Below, piece after piece: positions 10,758 through 23,111 of a stretch of 64,000 nucleotides of DNA; the stretch's first letter is position 1; the number at the start of each line of letters is the position of its first letter. The notes below the pieces were generated by a model. That model saw only the letters and a program-made list of their open reading frames with translations, did no database searches and was not told the DNA's origin. The stretch covers positions 1,382,035-1,446,034 of the forward strand of contig BDGG01000012.1 of the NCBI GenBank assembly GCA_001949185.1. Reading direction: 5' to 3'. The translations under genes were made by a program, and so were the position numbers. This DNA comes from Ramazzottius varieornatus (Eukaryota; Tardigrada; Eutardigrada; Parachela; Ramazzottiidae).

Positions 10758-11530
10758 TCAGGAACAAAGCGGTGAAAATAGCAAAAGATTCAGCAATTTC
10801 TTTCGCGAATCAGCTGTCTGCTGGTTGGCGATCATGCTCTGCTGGTTTTGCTCGACCAGCTTCTCCTGATTATCGGCGAGCTTGGTCAGGGTCCTCATAG
10901 CTTCATCGGTGCAGGCCAGCAGCTGATCAACACGAACCAGCACTTCATCCTTCCCCGTCTTTACTTCTTTCCGCGTACTTTGTCGCACTTATCACGATCC
11001 GCGGAATATGCTCTGCCCGTTGGCCAGACTTGACTAGAGTCGTTCATCTCGTCATCTCCGAAGTCCCGTAGAGCCGTCGCGTCATTCTATCCTATAAAGA
11101 AACACTAGTCACAAGCCAGGGAAATCAAACGGGGTCGGTAATAAATAGACACAAACCGAACGGGGCTCGGCATACAAACTGTGCAAATCGTATTCCAGGT
11201 GGCGCACACCTCCAGCTAACAACACTGATAGCGTGCGCCATTTGGGAAAAAAATTCATTTTAAATTAGAAGCAAGCAGTCTTACCTCCAATGTTGGTCAT
11301 TCCGTCGAGCGTGATGTCATCCCTGTCACCCAATTCAGCGTCAATCTGGTTAAAGAACGGTCAGGTAATCTTCCCAGCTCCGGTCTTCTTTCTTGGCGCG
11401 GTAGGTCTTGTCCAAATGTCGCTACTTCTCCCGGACTTGCGCGGCTGATGTATCGAAATCAGGGAAAGCTTCGACCATGGCCGCTTTCACCTTATTCCAA
11501 TAGGTGATCTTTGAGCCGCAGACGAGATAG
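10758..11530 (-). pseudogene. Myb/SANT-like DNA-binding relic with coiled-coil tail
   Basis: From about 11520 the minus strand reads TYWNKVKAAMVEAFPDFD, then TSAAQVREK, a TAG at 11422-11424, and RHLDKTYRAKKEDRSWEDY. This is the three-helix Myb/SANT-like (Myb_DNA-bind) fold used by plant and animal proteins related to PIF/Harbinger accessory factors. The stop replaces what is normally a conserved Trp (TGG to TAG). A GTAAGA donor at about 11283 closes the exon. The next exon (from about 11092) has an acidic patch (FGDDEMNDSSQ) and a stop. Downstream, 10988-10758 encodes a heptad-rich coiled coil (DEAMRTLTKLADNQEKLVEQ) in a shifted frame. The intron carries hairpin repeat copy 1. Confidence 0.55.
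11105..11255. repeat. Intron hairpin repeat, copy 1
   Basis: Core GGTGGCGCACACCTCC at about 11198 pairs with GCGTGCGCCATTTGG at about 11231-11245. Located in the presumed intron of the Myb/SANT relic. Confidence 0.75.
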
Positions 11531-11849
11531 TCTTCCTTCATCTATTTCAGGCGAAGGTCTATCAGGCATCTGGAGAAACAACATGGATCAAAGATACCTT
11601 ACTTTACGGACAAACTCAATTGATACTTTCGTGAGTCACGAAATTCACCTTGTCTGCGCCGGAGTCAAAGGACTTCTCTTAACAGATTCCGCATCTCCTT
11701 GTTCTATTGCTGCGCGTCTACGTTCTCCGGACATGATAAGAGAAACACCGAGACGGAAGGCGAAAAGGAAAACAATGTGTTTTTTCCCGGAACAGAAAGA
11801 GAAATGGCGCGAATAAAATTTGCAGATGCAAATAGCGCTGACAAAAATA

Positions 11850-12450
11850 CGATAAAATTCGATACGATATTTTTCGATACAATATCGGCGGATATTTTAT
11901 TGCGGTCTTCGATATTTATTCGATATCGACATTTAGATACCACATTTTTCCGTTACCGTATTTTCGATATATCGTATCATATCGCAGCGATATATCGGTA
12001 TTCCTGGAATTTTATTTTTTCGGGATTCCACCGGTTCAAGCCCAAAAACTCAGGAAGACGATTTCCACATACAGTATTGGTAAGATCGAAAGCGTCGGAT
12101 GCAGCAAAGACATGACTATGCCAAGACTTCAGACACATGGAAACCTGGACAGAATTAGTACCAGAACCGAATGAGCAAAGTGTGCTCAGTACACCATGGC
12201 CAAAATCAAGTCTTTGAAATCAGTTATGGTCTTCCACAAACGAGATATCACTGGCGAGTTTGCCATTCAGAAAAAATACCGATATATCGATAATATATCA
12301 ATATGGCGCGATACGATATCGCCGAATATTTTATTGCGTTACTCGATATGAGCTTCGTATCGATATTTTCGATACGATATCTGCCGCATATTTTATCGCA
12401 AAGATTCGATATATTTCGATACGATATCGATATGTCGTATCGTTGCCAGC
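11850..12450. repeat. Two CGATAT-rich blocks flanking 260 bp
   Basis: 11850-12000 and 12275-12445 are dense in ATATCGATA, CGATACGATAT and related words, in both orientations. The second block ends ...GTATCGTTGCCAGCACCAG. Arrays of this type occur as subterminal repeats of some hAT-like DNA transposons, so this may be a degenerate non-autonomous element. No clean terminal inverted repeat or 8-bp target duplication was found. Confidence 0.5.
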
Positions 12451-12774
12451 ACCAGACGCAAATCAAAGCCAGAAACTAACTAGCGAGGTTGCGATTGCTG
12501 GGTTGATCGCATCTGCCACCGTACTTTGTGAACGCTGGTTTGTCAGAATATTGTGGCTTAATGTATGGTTGATTGAAATCTCGCCTACCACACCAACTAG
12601 TTTTTTAGGCGTCCATAAAATCTACGATATTCCCTGTCGACTAAATGTACGCGGCCTAACAGGAATAATGAGTAAGGAACAGGGACAACTGCGGAACAGG
12701 ATGGCGACTTTCAACCTTAAGAAATGAAATTCCCGATTTTACCGGAAAAGTTACAGGACTCACAGTTATTTTCG
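12451..12774. other. No gene seen
   Basis: Short open frame on the plus strand (to 12727) continues out of the CGATAT repeats and is probably chance. Nothing else recognised. Confidence 0.4.
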
Positions 12775-13110
12775 GGTTTTGGTTCACCGAGGGCTCTAGG
12801 GTAGACTTGCTGGGAATTGTCAGTTTTTGGTGAATCTGGCGAATTGAAAACGGGTACTGAGCGCGGGTGCGCACCTACTGAAAACGACAAGCACGTAACA
12901 ACAACGGCTGTGGTACGTCTGATTTGGTTGAGCTCATGTCAACGGGAAACGACTATAAGACTGCTTGTTTGGTAAAAGTCTGCACACCGTGTTTTCAGCC
13001 TGCAAAGAAGGTCGGGCAAAGCAGGCAAACTCAGCCAATAGCAGATTTTCTCCGAAAACGAAAAATTTCCAGCAAGTCTACTCTAGGGCGTGAACCTTTG
13101 CTGAACCGTG
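12775..13110. repeat. Degenerate inverted repeat, about 55-nt arms, 220-bp spacer
   Basis: Left arm about 12780-12835 contains CTCTAGGGTAGACTTGCTGG. The right arm, about 13050-13108, contains its near reverse complement CCAGCAAGTCTACTCTAGGG, flanked by matching GGTTCAC/GTGAAC ends. Looks like the ends of an old non-autonomous transposon. Confidence 0.6.
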
Positions 13111-14118
13111 TCACCCAAGGGAAGCTGATGTTTTGCCCTCAGGGGTAACGTGCACGCTTAAATCAAAACATCATCTTGTGCATGTGCGTACTGTTTGCAC
13201 ATGTGTCTGGTTCTATCTATTGTATGCAAGTGTGTGACTCACCGTCTGAATTTGCGCAGCACGCGCGAAGTAAACACATGAGCAACTTAAATTTTATCTC
13301 TTCTCCCTGCGGAATGCGGATTCTCCGATTTTATCTCCAGATCTCAAGATCGCTCCTCTGACACGGCACTCGGACGTGTAGTGTTGACGGAAGGATCAGT
13401 GGAGGATAGTTTGGGGAAACGGACAAGCTAGTTTAGGAGTGAAGACGGGACGCGACCAAGCATGGACCCGTGGTTGAGTTGGAAGCTCTTCTTGTTCAAA
13501 GCTCGCGCCACATCGTGATCGTGACGACGGGTAGATCTTTTATCGATCTTCGACGGTGCTTGTGATCTCTCTGCGTTGCAGGCAGGCCTGGCTCTTTACA
13601 CACATCGACAGCTCGTTCTCCGTTTTAGTAGCACATCCACATCGAAGGGAGAGACGGAGATCTTGGCGTTTGAGAGTTTCACGACTCTATCTCTAGCTCT
13701 GCTGCTGCCTGCTGATAAAGTAACTCATCGTTCTTTCTCTATACATCCAGCGTGGATAAGAGTTGCCCACATCCATCCATTGCGAGTCGACACGGATGTA
13801 GTCGAGGCTTATGGAATATTGCTGTGATGGCTTTTGATTTGCAAGCGAACTGGATTACACATGCCATTGCCGAAGCTGCACTGACTTGACTGCGGGAAGA
13901 ATCATCTGGACCGTACATCGCGGAAGAGCTCTCCTCCTTTATTGTTTACGATATTGCAGATTCCCCAGTCGAAAATGTTGAATCCTTTGAAGAATGATCA
14001 TCAACCCTCCATCACCAACTAGCTTACCAATACGAACCTTCTTTGATGCTTTGTTCACACTCTTCCTTGGATCTTAGCAACCCGTGTTACAACTACATAT
14101 TCATCCAGTACCGTCAAT
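13111..14118 (+). promoter_or_regulatory. Upstream region of the GRK2-type gene
   Basis: About 1 kb without a credible ORF. It should contain the promoter and 5' UTR of the kinase gene that starts at 14119. No TATA box or initiator can be assigned with confidence. Confidence 0.3.
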
Positions 14119-17100
14119 ATGGCCGACCTGGAGGCCGTCCTGGCCGACGTCTCCTACCTTATGGCCATGGAGAAGAGCAAGCAATCACCCGCATCCAGAG
14201 CCAGCAAGAAGATTGTCCTACCAGATCCCAGGTATAGTTCTTCCGCACCGTATGTTTACTTACATAAGAAATGCCCGCATGACGTCCCTGTGTTTTAGTG
14301 TTCCATCAGTTTCAATCTACATACACAATTCCTTCTCTATTGAGCATAATTTAGTGTTTGCATTACAGTGTACGGAGCGTCATGCACAAACATCTGGAGA
14401 AAATGGGAGAGGTAGGTTGATTGGGAAATCTGAACGAGTTCGCTTCAAAGGACGTTCAGGTAACCTTACTATGCAGTATTGATACACGCTGTGTTCTTGT
14501 AGGTTACCTTTGACAAAATTTTCAACCAGCAGATCGGTAAGTTTGTTCGAGTTTTCGTCCGGAGTTACGTAGAAAGCAGCATCGAGGAGGTTGTGGTCGG
14601 GTAAAGTTAGTTTTCCTGAATCGATATGACGGTAAATGCAAAGACATTCCTTTGTGCTTTGCGAGTGTAGACTGACTAACTCATGCAGTCAGGGTTCGCG
14701 AAAACGTATCGAGCGAGCGGATACGTCTGACTGCTGTCCAGGTGACAGTTAGGAAATTGATTGTTGGCCTAAACATCGTTATGGCAGTTTGACTGTCATT
14801 CCTTCTTGTTAAATTTATGTAGTACCAGAAGCTGAGGAAAAAGAGAAAGGAGAAAGCCGTACCTTGCCTAACGATACATACATGCATGTAACGTTCGCAT
14901 GATCTTTGCACATCGGCGTCAAGACCAAGACAGCTGTTTAAGTGTAAAAGTGCCTCTAAGCAAAGGCACCGTTCGAATCGGCCAGACTCTTAAAGTGATC
15001 CTCCCTCGTTTTCCTCTCATCAACATGCGACAAGTGTGCCGCAATGAATGCTGGAGTCGAGCGTAGAGACAGTTGTTCCAAATGGGTCTTTGCCACATGA
15101 AATACTTATGATGGTAGTGCAAGTTGCACAAGGGACGGAAGGAAGGAAGGAAGTAGCGGCTAGTCAATTTAACTGCCTGTAGGCGTTGCGTAGATTTTCC
15201 TCCTTTATCTTGGGTTCTCCATGAACAGCACGCTTTGACAAGGGCTTTCGTGAAAAAATTTTCGTAGCCAAACGTAATCAGCATTCACTAATCATCCTGC
15301 AAGCTCGTATCACGCAACTTTCATCCCGCTCGCCTCGGCGCAACGGGAGATTGTCAGGCCCTCTTCATCGCGGGAAGCTCGCTGACTAACCAGCTTTTCC
15401 TAGTTATAGATGCCATAACAGCCCGCGTCAAGACTCAAAAGCGGCTGTACTCCATCATACTATAGTTGCGTCGAACTCCGTCAGAATGTACGGCAAGAAG
15501 GAAAGTTTAAAGTGATGCCAGCAGCCAAAGTCGTTTTCTCACCATGTCTCATCCAATTTACTCCGACGCTTTCTCGCGCACACCATTTTTCACAGTCTGA
15601 AACACCCACATACTATTGCGAAACATCCCATGAAAGTTTAAGGTTGAACAGACTGAAATGTTTATTAGAGCTGTCAGAGAAGTTTCTCGAGGTTCCGATG
15701 GGGAACTAGTGAGGAATCGATAGGTCCAGTCCGGAGATGCTCTTCGGAGATTGCGGAGGCTACGGTCACGTATCGCGCAATGGAACTTGACATGAAGGGT
15801 AATACCATAATTGCGGCGTCAATCTTTTTTTTGCGGGAGAGAGTTGATCATGCAGTCTTGTGCAGCCTATTCTGCGGGAGAGCCCTAGCGTTGATTTTTT
15901 CTTCCTTGGAGAATAGCATCGTGCTTTGGAGGAGACGCTACATGCACCGCCGATTAGATACCTGCCTTGCTTTGTGCCGATACCGAAGAGCTAACTTTGT
16001 CTTTTTTAGTGTCAGCCAGGGACGCAACATGTTATACGATAGTCATGTTGGCGTGCGCCGACAATAAAAAAAGAGGGCCGATCGATAGTGTTTTACGCGC
16101 AGTCATACCAGACGTTGTGCCGTATTTTGCACTATGTCAATAAAGCCAGTGGCACTTGCAATCATGCAGGATCTGACATGTCCAAATGACTCCAGTATAT
16201 CCTCCTGCACAGAACCTCAATATCGCGCTATAGATCTCCACAATCCCGCCGTTCTACGCCATCCTCTATCGCAGTGAAATAAAAAAAACATCATCGTCAA
16301 AGAACATGAAATTCAAATGTCGTCTGCCTACGACCAATTGAAAGTAATTTCCTGGTGCGGCTAATCGCCGCCGCCCTCACGTCAATAGTATATAGTTCCT
16401 TGCTGAAAATCAGAGAGGTACAACTCGATAAACTGTATCCGTCAGCACCGTGAAAATACTATGTCGCGACCTAGCTATTTAGAAGGATCTTTCGGGATAG
16501 AATATTCCGCGTCTTTGCACGTGTACGCACCAGGAAGACAAAAACATTTGTGTGACTCACCCAGGGCTGTTTTAACGGTGATGTTCCTTTCCTCTTGCAG
16601 GTTACCTACTGTTCAAGGACTTTTGCGAGAACCTGCAAACTGAAAATGTGCCTCACCTCAAGTTCTACGAAGAGGTAAGAAAAAAACTGTCGTTCCGTTT
16701 AGGCGGCATACCGAGAGGCTGTGTACGAAGAGCCTTTCAAACGATACGAGGATGGTGCTCGTGCTCGAGGTCTTGTTCAATGAGTGCGACGTTCTTTCAC
16801 GGCAGTTAAGTTAAGGTCCTTCAAGAGGCCTATATTTTTATTCTTTCGTGTCATCCTAGTTGGCATCGGCTGAGATTGTACTTTGATTTCAGCGGGAGGC
16901 TTTGAGCCTTCGACGATCTTGCACGAGTTCAGGGTCAACGAGCCAACTTTGAACGTTCTTTTTCTTTACTGGATCGTTGAAGCACTTGGAGGAGTAAGTG
17001 ATGTAACGAGTTTTGTGTGTTTTGCAGATAAAAAGGTACTCGAAGATGGAAACTCCGGAAGAAAAGCGGAAAGCAGCAAAGGAAACCTACGATCAGTTCA

Positions 17101-20100
17101 TCATGAAGGAGTTACTGACGTGCACGCATGTAAGTGGGCAGTTTTCTGTGTCAATGTTGTCCTACACAAATTCGCTTTTGATCGGTGGGTCTGACCATCT
17201 TTTCTTTTACAGCGGTTTTCGGAAGAATCGGCTGAACATGTACAGAAATATTTGATGAGGGGTGATACGCCAAATGATCTCTTTGACGTAAGAGAATGCC
17301 GCCTACAACAATCTTCCCTATCTTTGCGTAATTTTCGTTGACTCTATTGCAGCCGTATTTGGAAGAGATTTACGAGTTCCTGAAAACTAAGTTATTCCTC
17401 AGATTCCTTGAAAGGTACATTAAGCTGTCACTCTTCGACTTTGCGGTTGAGGGTTTTGTAACGAACCGCGTTTCTTTTGCAGTGATAAATACACCCGGTT
17501 TTGCCAGTGGAAAAACCTGGAGCTCAATATACAGCTCACAATGAACGACTTTAGTGTGCATCGAATCATCGGTCGCGGAGGTTTCGGCGAAGTTTATGGC
17601 TGCCGGAAGGCAGACACGGGGAGGATGTAAGTGCCTGTGGAAGTACAAACGTGAGAGTCGTCGTTACTTATGTTACGTGTCCCTGTCTCAGGTACGCCAT
17701 GAAATGCTTGGACAAGAAGCGCATAAAGCTAAAACAAGGTGAAACGCTGGCGCTTAATGAGCGTATCATGCTGTCGCTAGTCAGTACGGGGGTAAGTGTG
17801 TTTGTCGGCGTTAATAGGGCTCTCCCACATCAAGTCCTGATTTGGTATGCTTTTATTGCAGGATGGTTCGCCGTTTATTGTTTGCATGACGTATGCCTTT
17901 CAGACGCCCGATAAGCTTTGCTTCATACTGGATCTAATGAACGGTAATTCGATGAGGATAGACAAGCTAGCGAGCCACTTGAACTTTCACTGGAAATACT
18001 AAGGAACGGGGAATTTGGCAGACAAACTCGACCAGATCGTTCTCCCAAGTAGCGCACCTTCCAGCCGATATCACTGATAACGTGCGCCACTTGGGCAAAC
18101 AATCTGGTCAAGTTTCTTCGCGATCTCCCAACCATCCGTAGTAATTTTCCGGTGATCGACTGGGTGGGTTTTGGAAGATAATCCCCTCTAGTTTTCGTTA
18201 TGTGCGATTGCCGATTATCCGTCGAGTACGGGAGCTTTCTTCAGGTGGCGACCTCCACTACCATCTTTCTCAGCATGGTGTCTTTACGGAGCAGGAGATG
18301 CGCTTCTACGCGTCGGAGGTTATTCTAGGACTAGAGCATATGCACAGGCGCTCCGTGGTGTATCGCGACCTCAAGGTATGTCAACATTGTGATACAAAGA
18401 ACCGATCCAGGCTGTATGGCCTTTCTGAAACCGGAAATACAGTAGTGCTATGGGTCGTGATGATGAATTGAATTGTCAAATCAGCGTTTTTTCTTCTTTC
18501 TCTTTCTGCCATGTAGCCTGCCAATATTCTCCTGGATGAACACGGCCATGTCAGAATATCCGACTTGGGATTAGCCTGTGATTATTCCAAAAAGAAGCCC
18601 CATGCCAGTGTCGGTACACACGGATACATGGCGCCTGAAGTACTTGCCAAGGGTGTCGCCTATGACGCCAGTGCCGATTGGTTCTCCTTGGGATGCATGC
18701 TTTACAAGCTACTCAAAGGGTATGGGGGACATTTAAAGTTCACCGTCCTTGAATATATTCTGTCAACTTTAAGTTCGAAAGGCATTCAAATAGAAACGTC
18801 ACAACTTGCATGTACCCACATACTCCTTTACAATGGCTGATATGTGGTAATGTGTATGCATGTACATGAAAGTTGACCATTTTACATATTTTTTCAGTTT
18901 CAATCGATTTGTATGTTTTGCAATCACAGTCAATCATGTTTGCAGTCACAGTCCCTTTCGGCAGCACAAAACCAAAGACAAGCAAGAAATTGATCGGATG
19001 ACGATGACGCAGGTGTGTGTGTGTATGTATGTGTGTAATCGGTCCAGCTAGTCTCTGTATAGTGCGGTAAGCTCTTCCGGTCATTAGCATGTCGTTAAAA
19101 AAGTGCTTCACTGTTATTTATAGGACTTTCAAGGCCTGGAGTTGCCCGATAGCTTCACACCCGAGCTGAAGGACCTATTAGAGTCTTTGCTGAGACGCGA
19201 TGTGCATGATCGTCTGGGATGCGTCAGCCGAGGTGCCGATGAAGTGAAGGAACACGCCTTTTTCCATGGAATTGACTGGCATCAAGTCTACCTGCAGAAG
19301 TACCCGCCGCCTCTGATACCACCGCGAGGCGAGGTTAACGCAGCCGATGCCTTCGATATTGGCAACTTCGACGAGGAAGATACCAAAGGAATTAAGGTTA
19401 GACCGCGTGGCGAAAAGTGCTGTAAGGGAGCATACAAGTACTAAGTGAGCACCCGGCGGCATGAATGGATCAAGGCCGGCTTCAATTCATTTCCTTTGAT
19501 GGGTGGGGGGGGATGGTGCCTTTGATCTTTGCTTACTTAATACTTGTATGGTCCCTAATCTCGATTGGTTAATAATCAGTGATGTGTAATCTGACGGTTA
19601 ATGAAGCGCTGGAACATCAGTTCTAGTTCTGCTAAGTGTCAGCAGAATGCAATCAAAATTGGGCAAGGCAGATCTGTTGGAAAAAATCGTGAGAAATCAG
19701 AGCAGTTACTATGTAAGTTAATCTGGAAGGCCTAAAAATATGATGTTTGTATGTTTGTTGGACAAACAAGTCGTACAGGTTCGTTGTCTTGAGTGGCGAG
19801 AACGTGCGCCACTTCAGATGACGATCTTGTACGTTTTGTTTGCCAGCCTCCCATATGAGCAAATGAATTAAAAATTTTCCGATTTATTTCCAAAGTATCA
19901 CTTTTCAATGAACTTTAACCGTACAACAATATTTCGTGCTCTGAAAATTCTGTTTTTGTTCTTGACAGCTGACAGAAGGAGATCAAGATTTGTACAAGAA
20001 TTTCCCGCTGGTGATATCGGAGCGATGGCAGCAAGAAATCACAGAGACAGTATTTGAGCTTGTGAACCAAGAATGTGACAAGGTCGAACAGAAACGCAAA

Positions 20101-21019
20101 AGCAAACAACGATCAAAGCAGTACGACCTGGACGAGAAGTCTTCGGACTGCATACTGCATGGTTACGTCAAACGACTGGGAGGACCTTTCAGCAGTCAGT
20201 GGCTGCAACGCTATGCAAAGTTATTCCCCAACCGCCTGGAGCTCCATCAGGAGAACGGTAAACCTGAGGTACGTAGGGTATTTTGACTTTCCGTCGACAA
20301 ACACCAGTGGGCCACCGATAGCGGTGTGTAACATGATTTCGGGCGTTATTTTTAGATGGTACTGATGGATGAGATGGTCGATGTCAGCTCGGATTACCAG
20401 TCGGTCAAAGGAGAACCGTCCATAATACTCAAAACCAAAGACGGGAATCGCATTGTGATTGCTAATCAGGTAATGAAATTTTTAAGAAAACATCCACAAG
20501 AAATCTAGGGAGTTTTTCCGAAATGAAACTTGGGAGCTGGATAATCAGGATGAACAAGCCGTACAAAACAGTTATTTTGAGTAGCGCACTCTTCCAGCCA
20601 GTAATAATGAGGTCGTGCGCCACTTGACATAACGATCTGACCGTTTTGTTTGCGCAGCTCCCACTTCGAAATAAGCGTGTAGCTTTTCCAAATGAGAAGG
20701 GTTTACTTGTGGTGCTGGGGAATCATGCAGGAAAATATTTAGACGCAGTTGTTGCTTGTTTTTGTAGGATGACATTGGTTTAAAAGAGTGGGCTCAGGCA
20801 CTTCGCTCAACGTTCCGTGCCTGCCAGGAGATATTAGGCGGAGCTGCCAAAAAGGCCAACAAGATTTACGGAGCCATTCAAGATGGTTCCTCCATGTTTG
20901 GCGTGGTGAACTCTGGAATGTCCACCTCGCAGACGTCGCCGAACCATGTGGGAAACCTGACGTCGTCCAACTCTCGAACGGCTCTGGTGCAGCGAGGGTC
21001 CAGCGCTGATATCGCCTGA
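14119..21019 (+). CDS. GRK2: G protein-coupled receptor kinase 2/3 (beta-adrenergic receptor kinase type)
   Basis: Phosphorylates agonist-bound GPCRs at the plasma membrane; recruited by G beta-gamma through its PH domain. Seventeen exons join in frame to 722 residues (human GRK2 has 689): 14119-14231, 14369-14411, 14503-14536, 16601-16674, 17028-17129, 17213-17287, 17353-17414, 17483-17626, 17692-17791, 17862-17943, 18245-18375, 18517-18719, 18946-19012, 19124-19396, 19969-20268, 20356-20469, 20768-21019. The start [20 protein letters not shown] is essentially that of human GRK2. Then come the RGS-homology domain, the kinase P-loop ([11 protein letters not shown]), catalytic Lys in [25 protein letters not shown], the GRK-type SDLGLAC in place of DFG, the AGC tail ([17 protein letters not shown]), a PH domain ([11 protein letters not shown]...) and the end [12 protein letters not shown]. 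All catalytic residues are present. Intron 3 is 2.06 kb; introns 10, 14 and 16 carry hairpin repeats. Confidence 0.97.
17994..18132. repeat. Intron hairpin repeat, copy 2 (GRK2 intron 10)
   Basis: Core CCAAGTAGCGCACCTTCC at 18045 pairs with GTGCGCCACTTGG near 18081. Outer arms also pair (GACCAGATCGT / ATCTGGTC). Confidence 0.85.
19700..19858. repeat. Intron hairpin repeat, copy 3 (GRK2 intron 14), shortened core
   Basis: GAGTGGCGAGAAC at 19791 followed by GTGCGCCACTT at 19804. Part of the loop is missing. Outer arms GGCAAACAAAAC-like / GTTTTGTTTGCC are recognisable (GGACAAACAAGTCGTACAG against GTACGTTTTGTTTGCC). Confidence 0.7.
20529..20668. repeat. Intron hairpin repeat, copy 4 (GRK2 intron 16)
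   Basis: Ends TGGGAGCTG (20530) and CAGCTCCCA (about 20657-20665) are inverted repeats. The core GAGTAGCGCACTCTTCC pairs with GGTCGTGCGCCACTT. The fullest copy with respect to visible termini. Confidence 0.85.
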
Positions 21020-22147
21020 CAAAACGGTCGCCGATGCGCTTTCTGTCCTTGTGCGGCGTTCCCCAGACACATTTGTTGACAGCACAATCATCTTCTTTTT
21101 TGCTTTAACTTTCATTTGTATGCCTCCCCCCACTTTCCCCCTGCGTCACCAATGCAGAAAAGCCGCGTCGGCGACGGTTCTTGGGCGATCCATGTTCGGG
21201 TCTTCTGGAAACTCCCGAGTTTTGCTGTTGGGAGGAGCTTACCTGGTGAAGATAGATGAAAGATCTGAAGGACGAATCTCTCTCTCTCTTTCTCTCGTTG
21301 ATTCTTTTAGTTTAAAACTTTGAACGAACTCTTCTTGTTGTTTCAATAATTTTAGTCGTTGTTCAGGACGTTGTAGGACATTTTTGTTGTCCGCGATCGT
21401 TGAATGTTCTTTTTTAGCGAGCGCACCTCTTCACCAAAGGCAAGAAGCTGTATCCGGCTACAGATTAGATTTTAGCAATTTGATATTTTACCTTACCCGG
21501 TATGAACGAAATTCAAATTTTTATTTATTTCTATGTAAACACTTATGCTCCAACATTTTTTCAGTACATGGTCTTGGTATGTCATCGTTTTCGCCTTGGA
21601 CAAACATGGCTGGTGATATGATGATATCAGGCCCGAAACCAAACAGCCACGCATACTGAACCTGCATGAACCATGAACCTACATACTTACGTCTCGATCT
21701 CACTGATCTAATCAAAGTACGCAGGTGGCTGAAAAGAACTACAATTCGTCGGCCGGTCTTCACAAGAAACAAGAACGAACGGAGCCGCATCGGACGCGGC
21801 GGTAGCCCAGTCTTGTTAGGTACAAGTTCATACTTCACAGGGTGTACTGTAGAGGGTGGCATAAAACAGGCAGATATGCTTCACGGTATCCAGGAAAAAA
21901 TCGAAGCGTGGCAAACGTTAACCTTTCGGCAATCGGCGCACGTGCAACTGTATTTCCATTAGTGCAATATACGGCGGTTCAATTACCGTGTCAATTTAAG
22001 CAAAGCGCTGCAAGCTCAGAGACCCCGTCACTCGCACGTTATGGATCCATCAATGCCCCATGCAGCGATTTTATTGATTCTCTCTGTTTCTATTCCCCGG
22101 CAATGTGGCAGAATGGGATTGGTTCATCGAACCGCATCCCTTTCGAG
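21020..22147. other. Convergent intergenic region (GRK2 and ERp29 3' sides)
   Basis: Presumed 3' UTRs of the kinase gene (+) and ERp29 (-). Contains a CT-repeat near 21276-21298. No gene seen. Confidence 0.5.
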
Positions 22148-23111
22148 TTACAGTTCATCTTTGAAGGAATGTAGGATATTGTTACGGTAGAGTAGCTCCT
22201 GCTTCTTCACGTCCGATAACTTCCCGGTCGCTAGCTTGTCCAACCTCGCAATCTCTTCATTGACAAAGTTCCTTCCCTTTTCCAGTGTTTTCTTCATAGT
22301 ATGGATGTATATTTTAGCGTTCTTCTTTGCGGTTTCGTCCATCATCTCAGAGACCTTGTTCTCGGCTTCGGCTAGGAAACCGCGCTTCTTGCCTTCGTCT
22401 TCCTCCATCATGAAAAGCCGGGCTAGTTCATCGAACTCTTCGATGCAAGCCGATAACCCAATCCATACTCCTGTAACACAATTTCGATCTTTGGAAATCT
22501 AACCAAAACTATTTTCTTCGGACATTTTACCTCCTCGGGTTTTCAAGAACCGCTTGATTTCATCCGCTTGCCAGTTGCCCGTGTAGTTTATGGGTTCCGG
22601 GTTACCTCGGATGAAGAGCTTCAGCTGTGGGTAATCATCTTTCCCCACTCCGTACTTTTCAGCAAGGTCCATGTTTCTCTTCTCTCCGTAATCTAAACAA
22701 AAATAACAGTGAGCGCGTGATAATCTCACGTCTAACGAGGAGGGGTACTTCTGTCTCACCAGCAGCATTAACTTCCGCGATGAGAACGTCCTTGTTGGTA
22801 TGCGCAGCTTCGGCAACCTTGATGTACTCGTCGTGTTTGTCCCCATAAGGGAAAACGCGGTCGAATTTCACAGCAGCTACCCGGAAGTGCGGCATGATCT
22901 GTTTGGAAAACAAAAACGAAAACATGAAACCGAGTTCCATCCTTCATCAAACTCTTGAACATTTCGAGAAAGGGAAGTACGTACTACATACCTTGTCCCA
23001 CGTCCATATATCCAAAGGTACCGATCCTTTGGCATCTTTGGTCTCCACTTCGTTCAGGCCGACCAGAGCCACACATAATGTGGCAAGCCACATTTGCATG
23101 GTAGACTCCAT
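22148..23111 (-). CDS. ERP29: ERp29, endoplasmic reticulum chaperone
   Basis: Redox-inactive PDI-like secretion chaperone of the ER lumen. Four exons: 23111-22992, 22898-22760, 22692-22531, 22470-22148, giving 247 residues (human 261). ATG at 23111 opens a signal peptide (MWLATLCVALVGL). The thioredoxin-like domain shows VAAVKFDRVFPYGDKHDEY, then the family block DYGEKRNMDLAEKYGV and a linker GVWIGLSACIEEFDELA. A helical D domain rich in K/E/R follows. It lacks a CxxC motif, as expected for ERp29. The C-terminus is ...SFKDEL, a classical KDEL retrieval signal, where vertebrate ERp29 has KEEL. It lies tail to tail with the GRK2 gene. Confidence 0.95.

Noticed and set aside
21276-21298. CT-repeat as a regulatory GAGA-type site
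   Set aside because: A short simple repeat in a presumed 3' UTR with no nearby start; no evidence of function.
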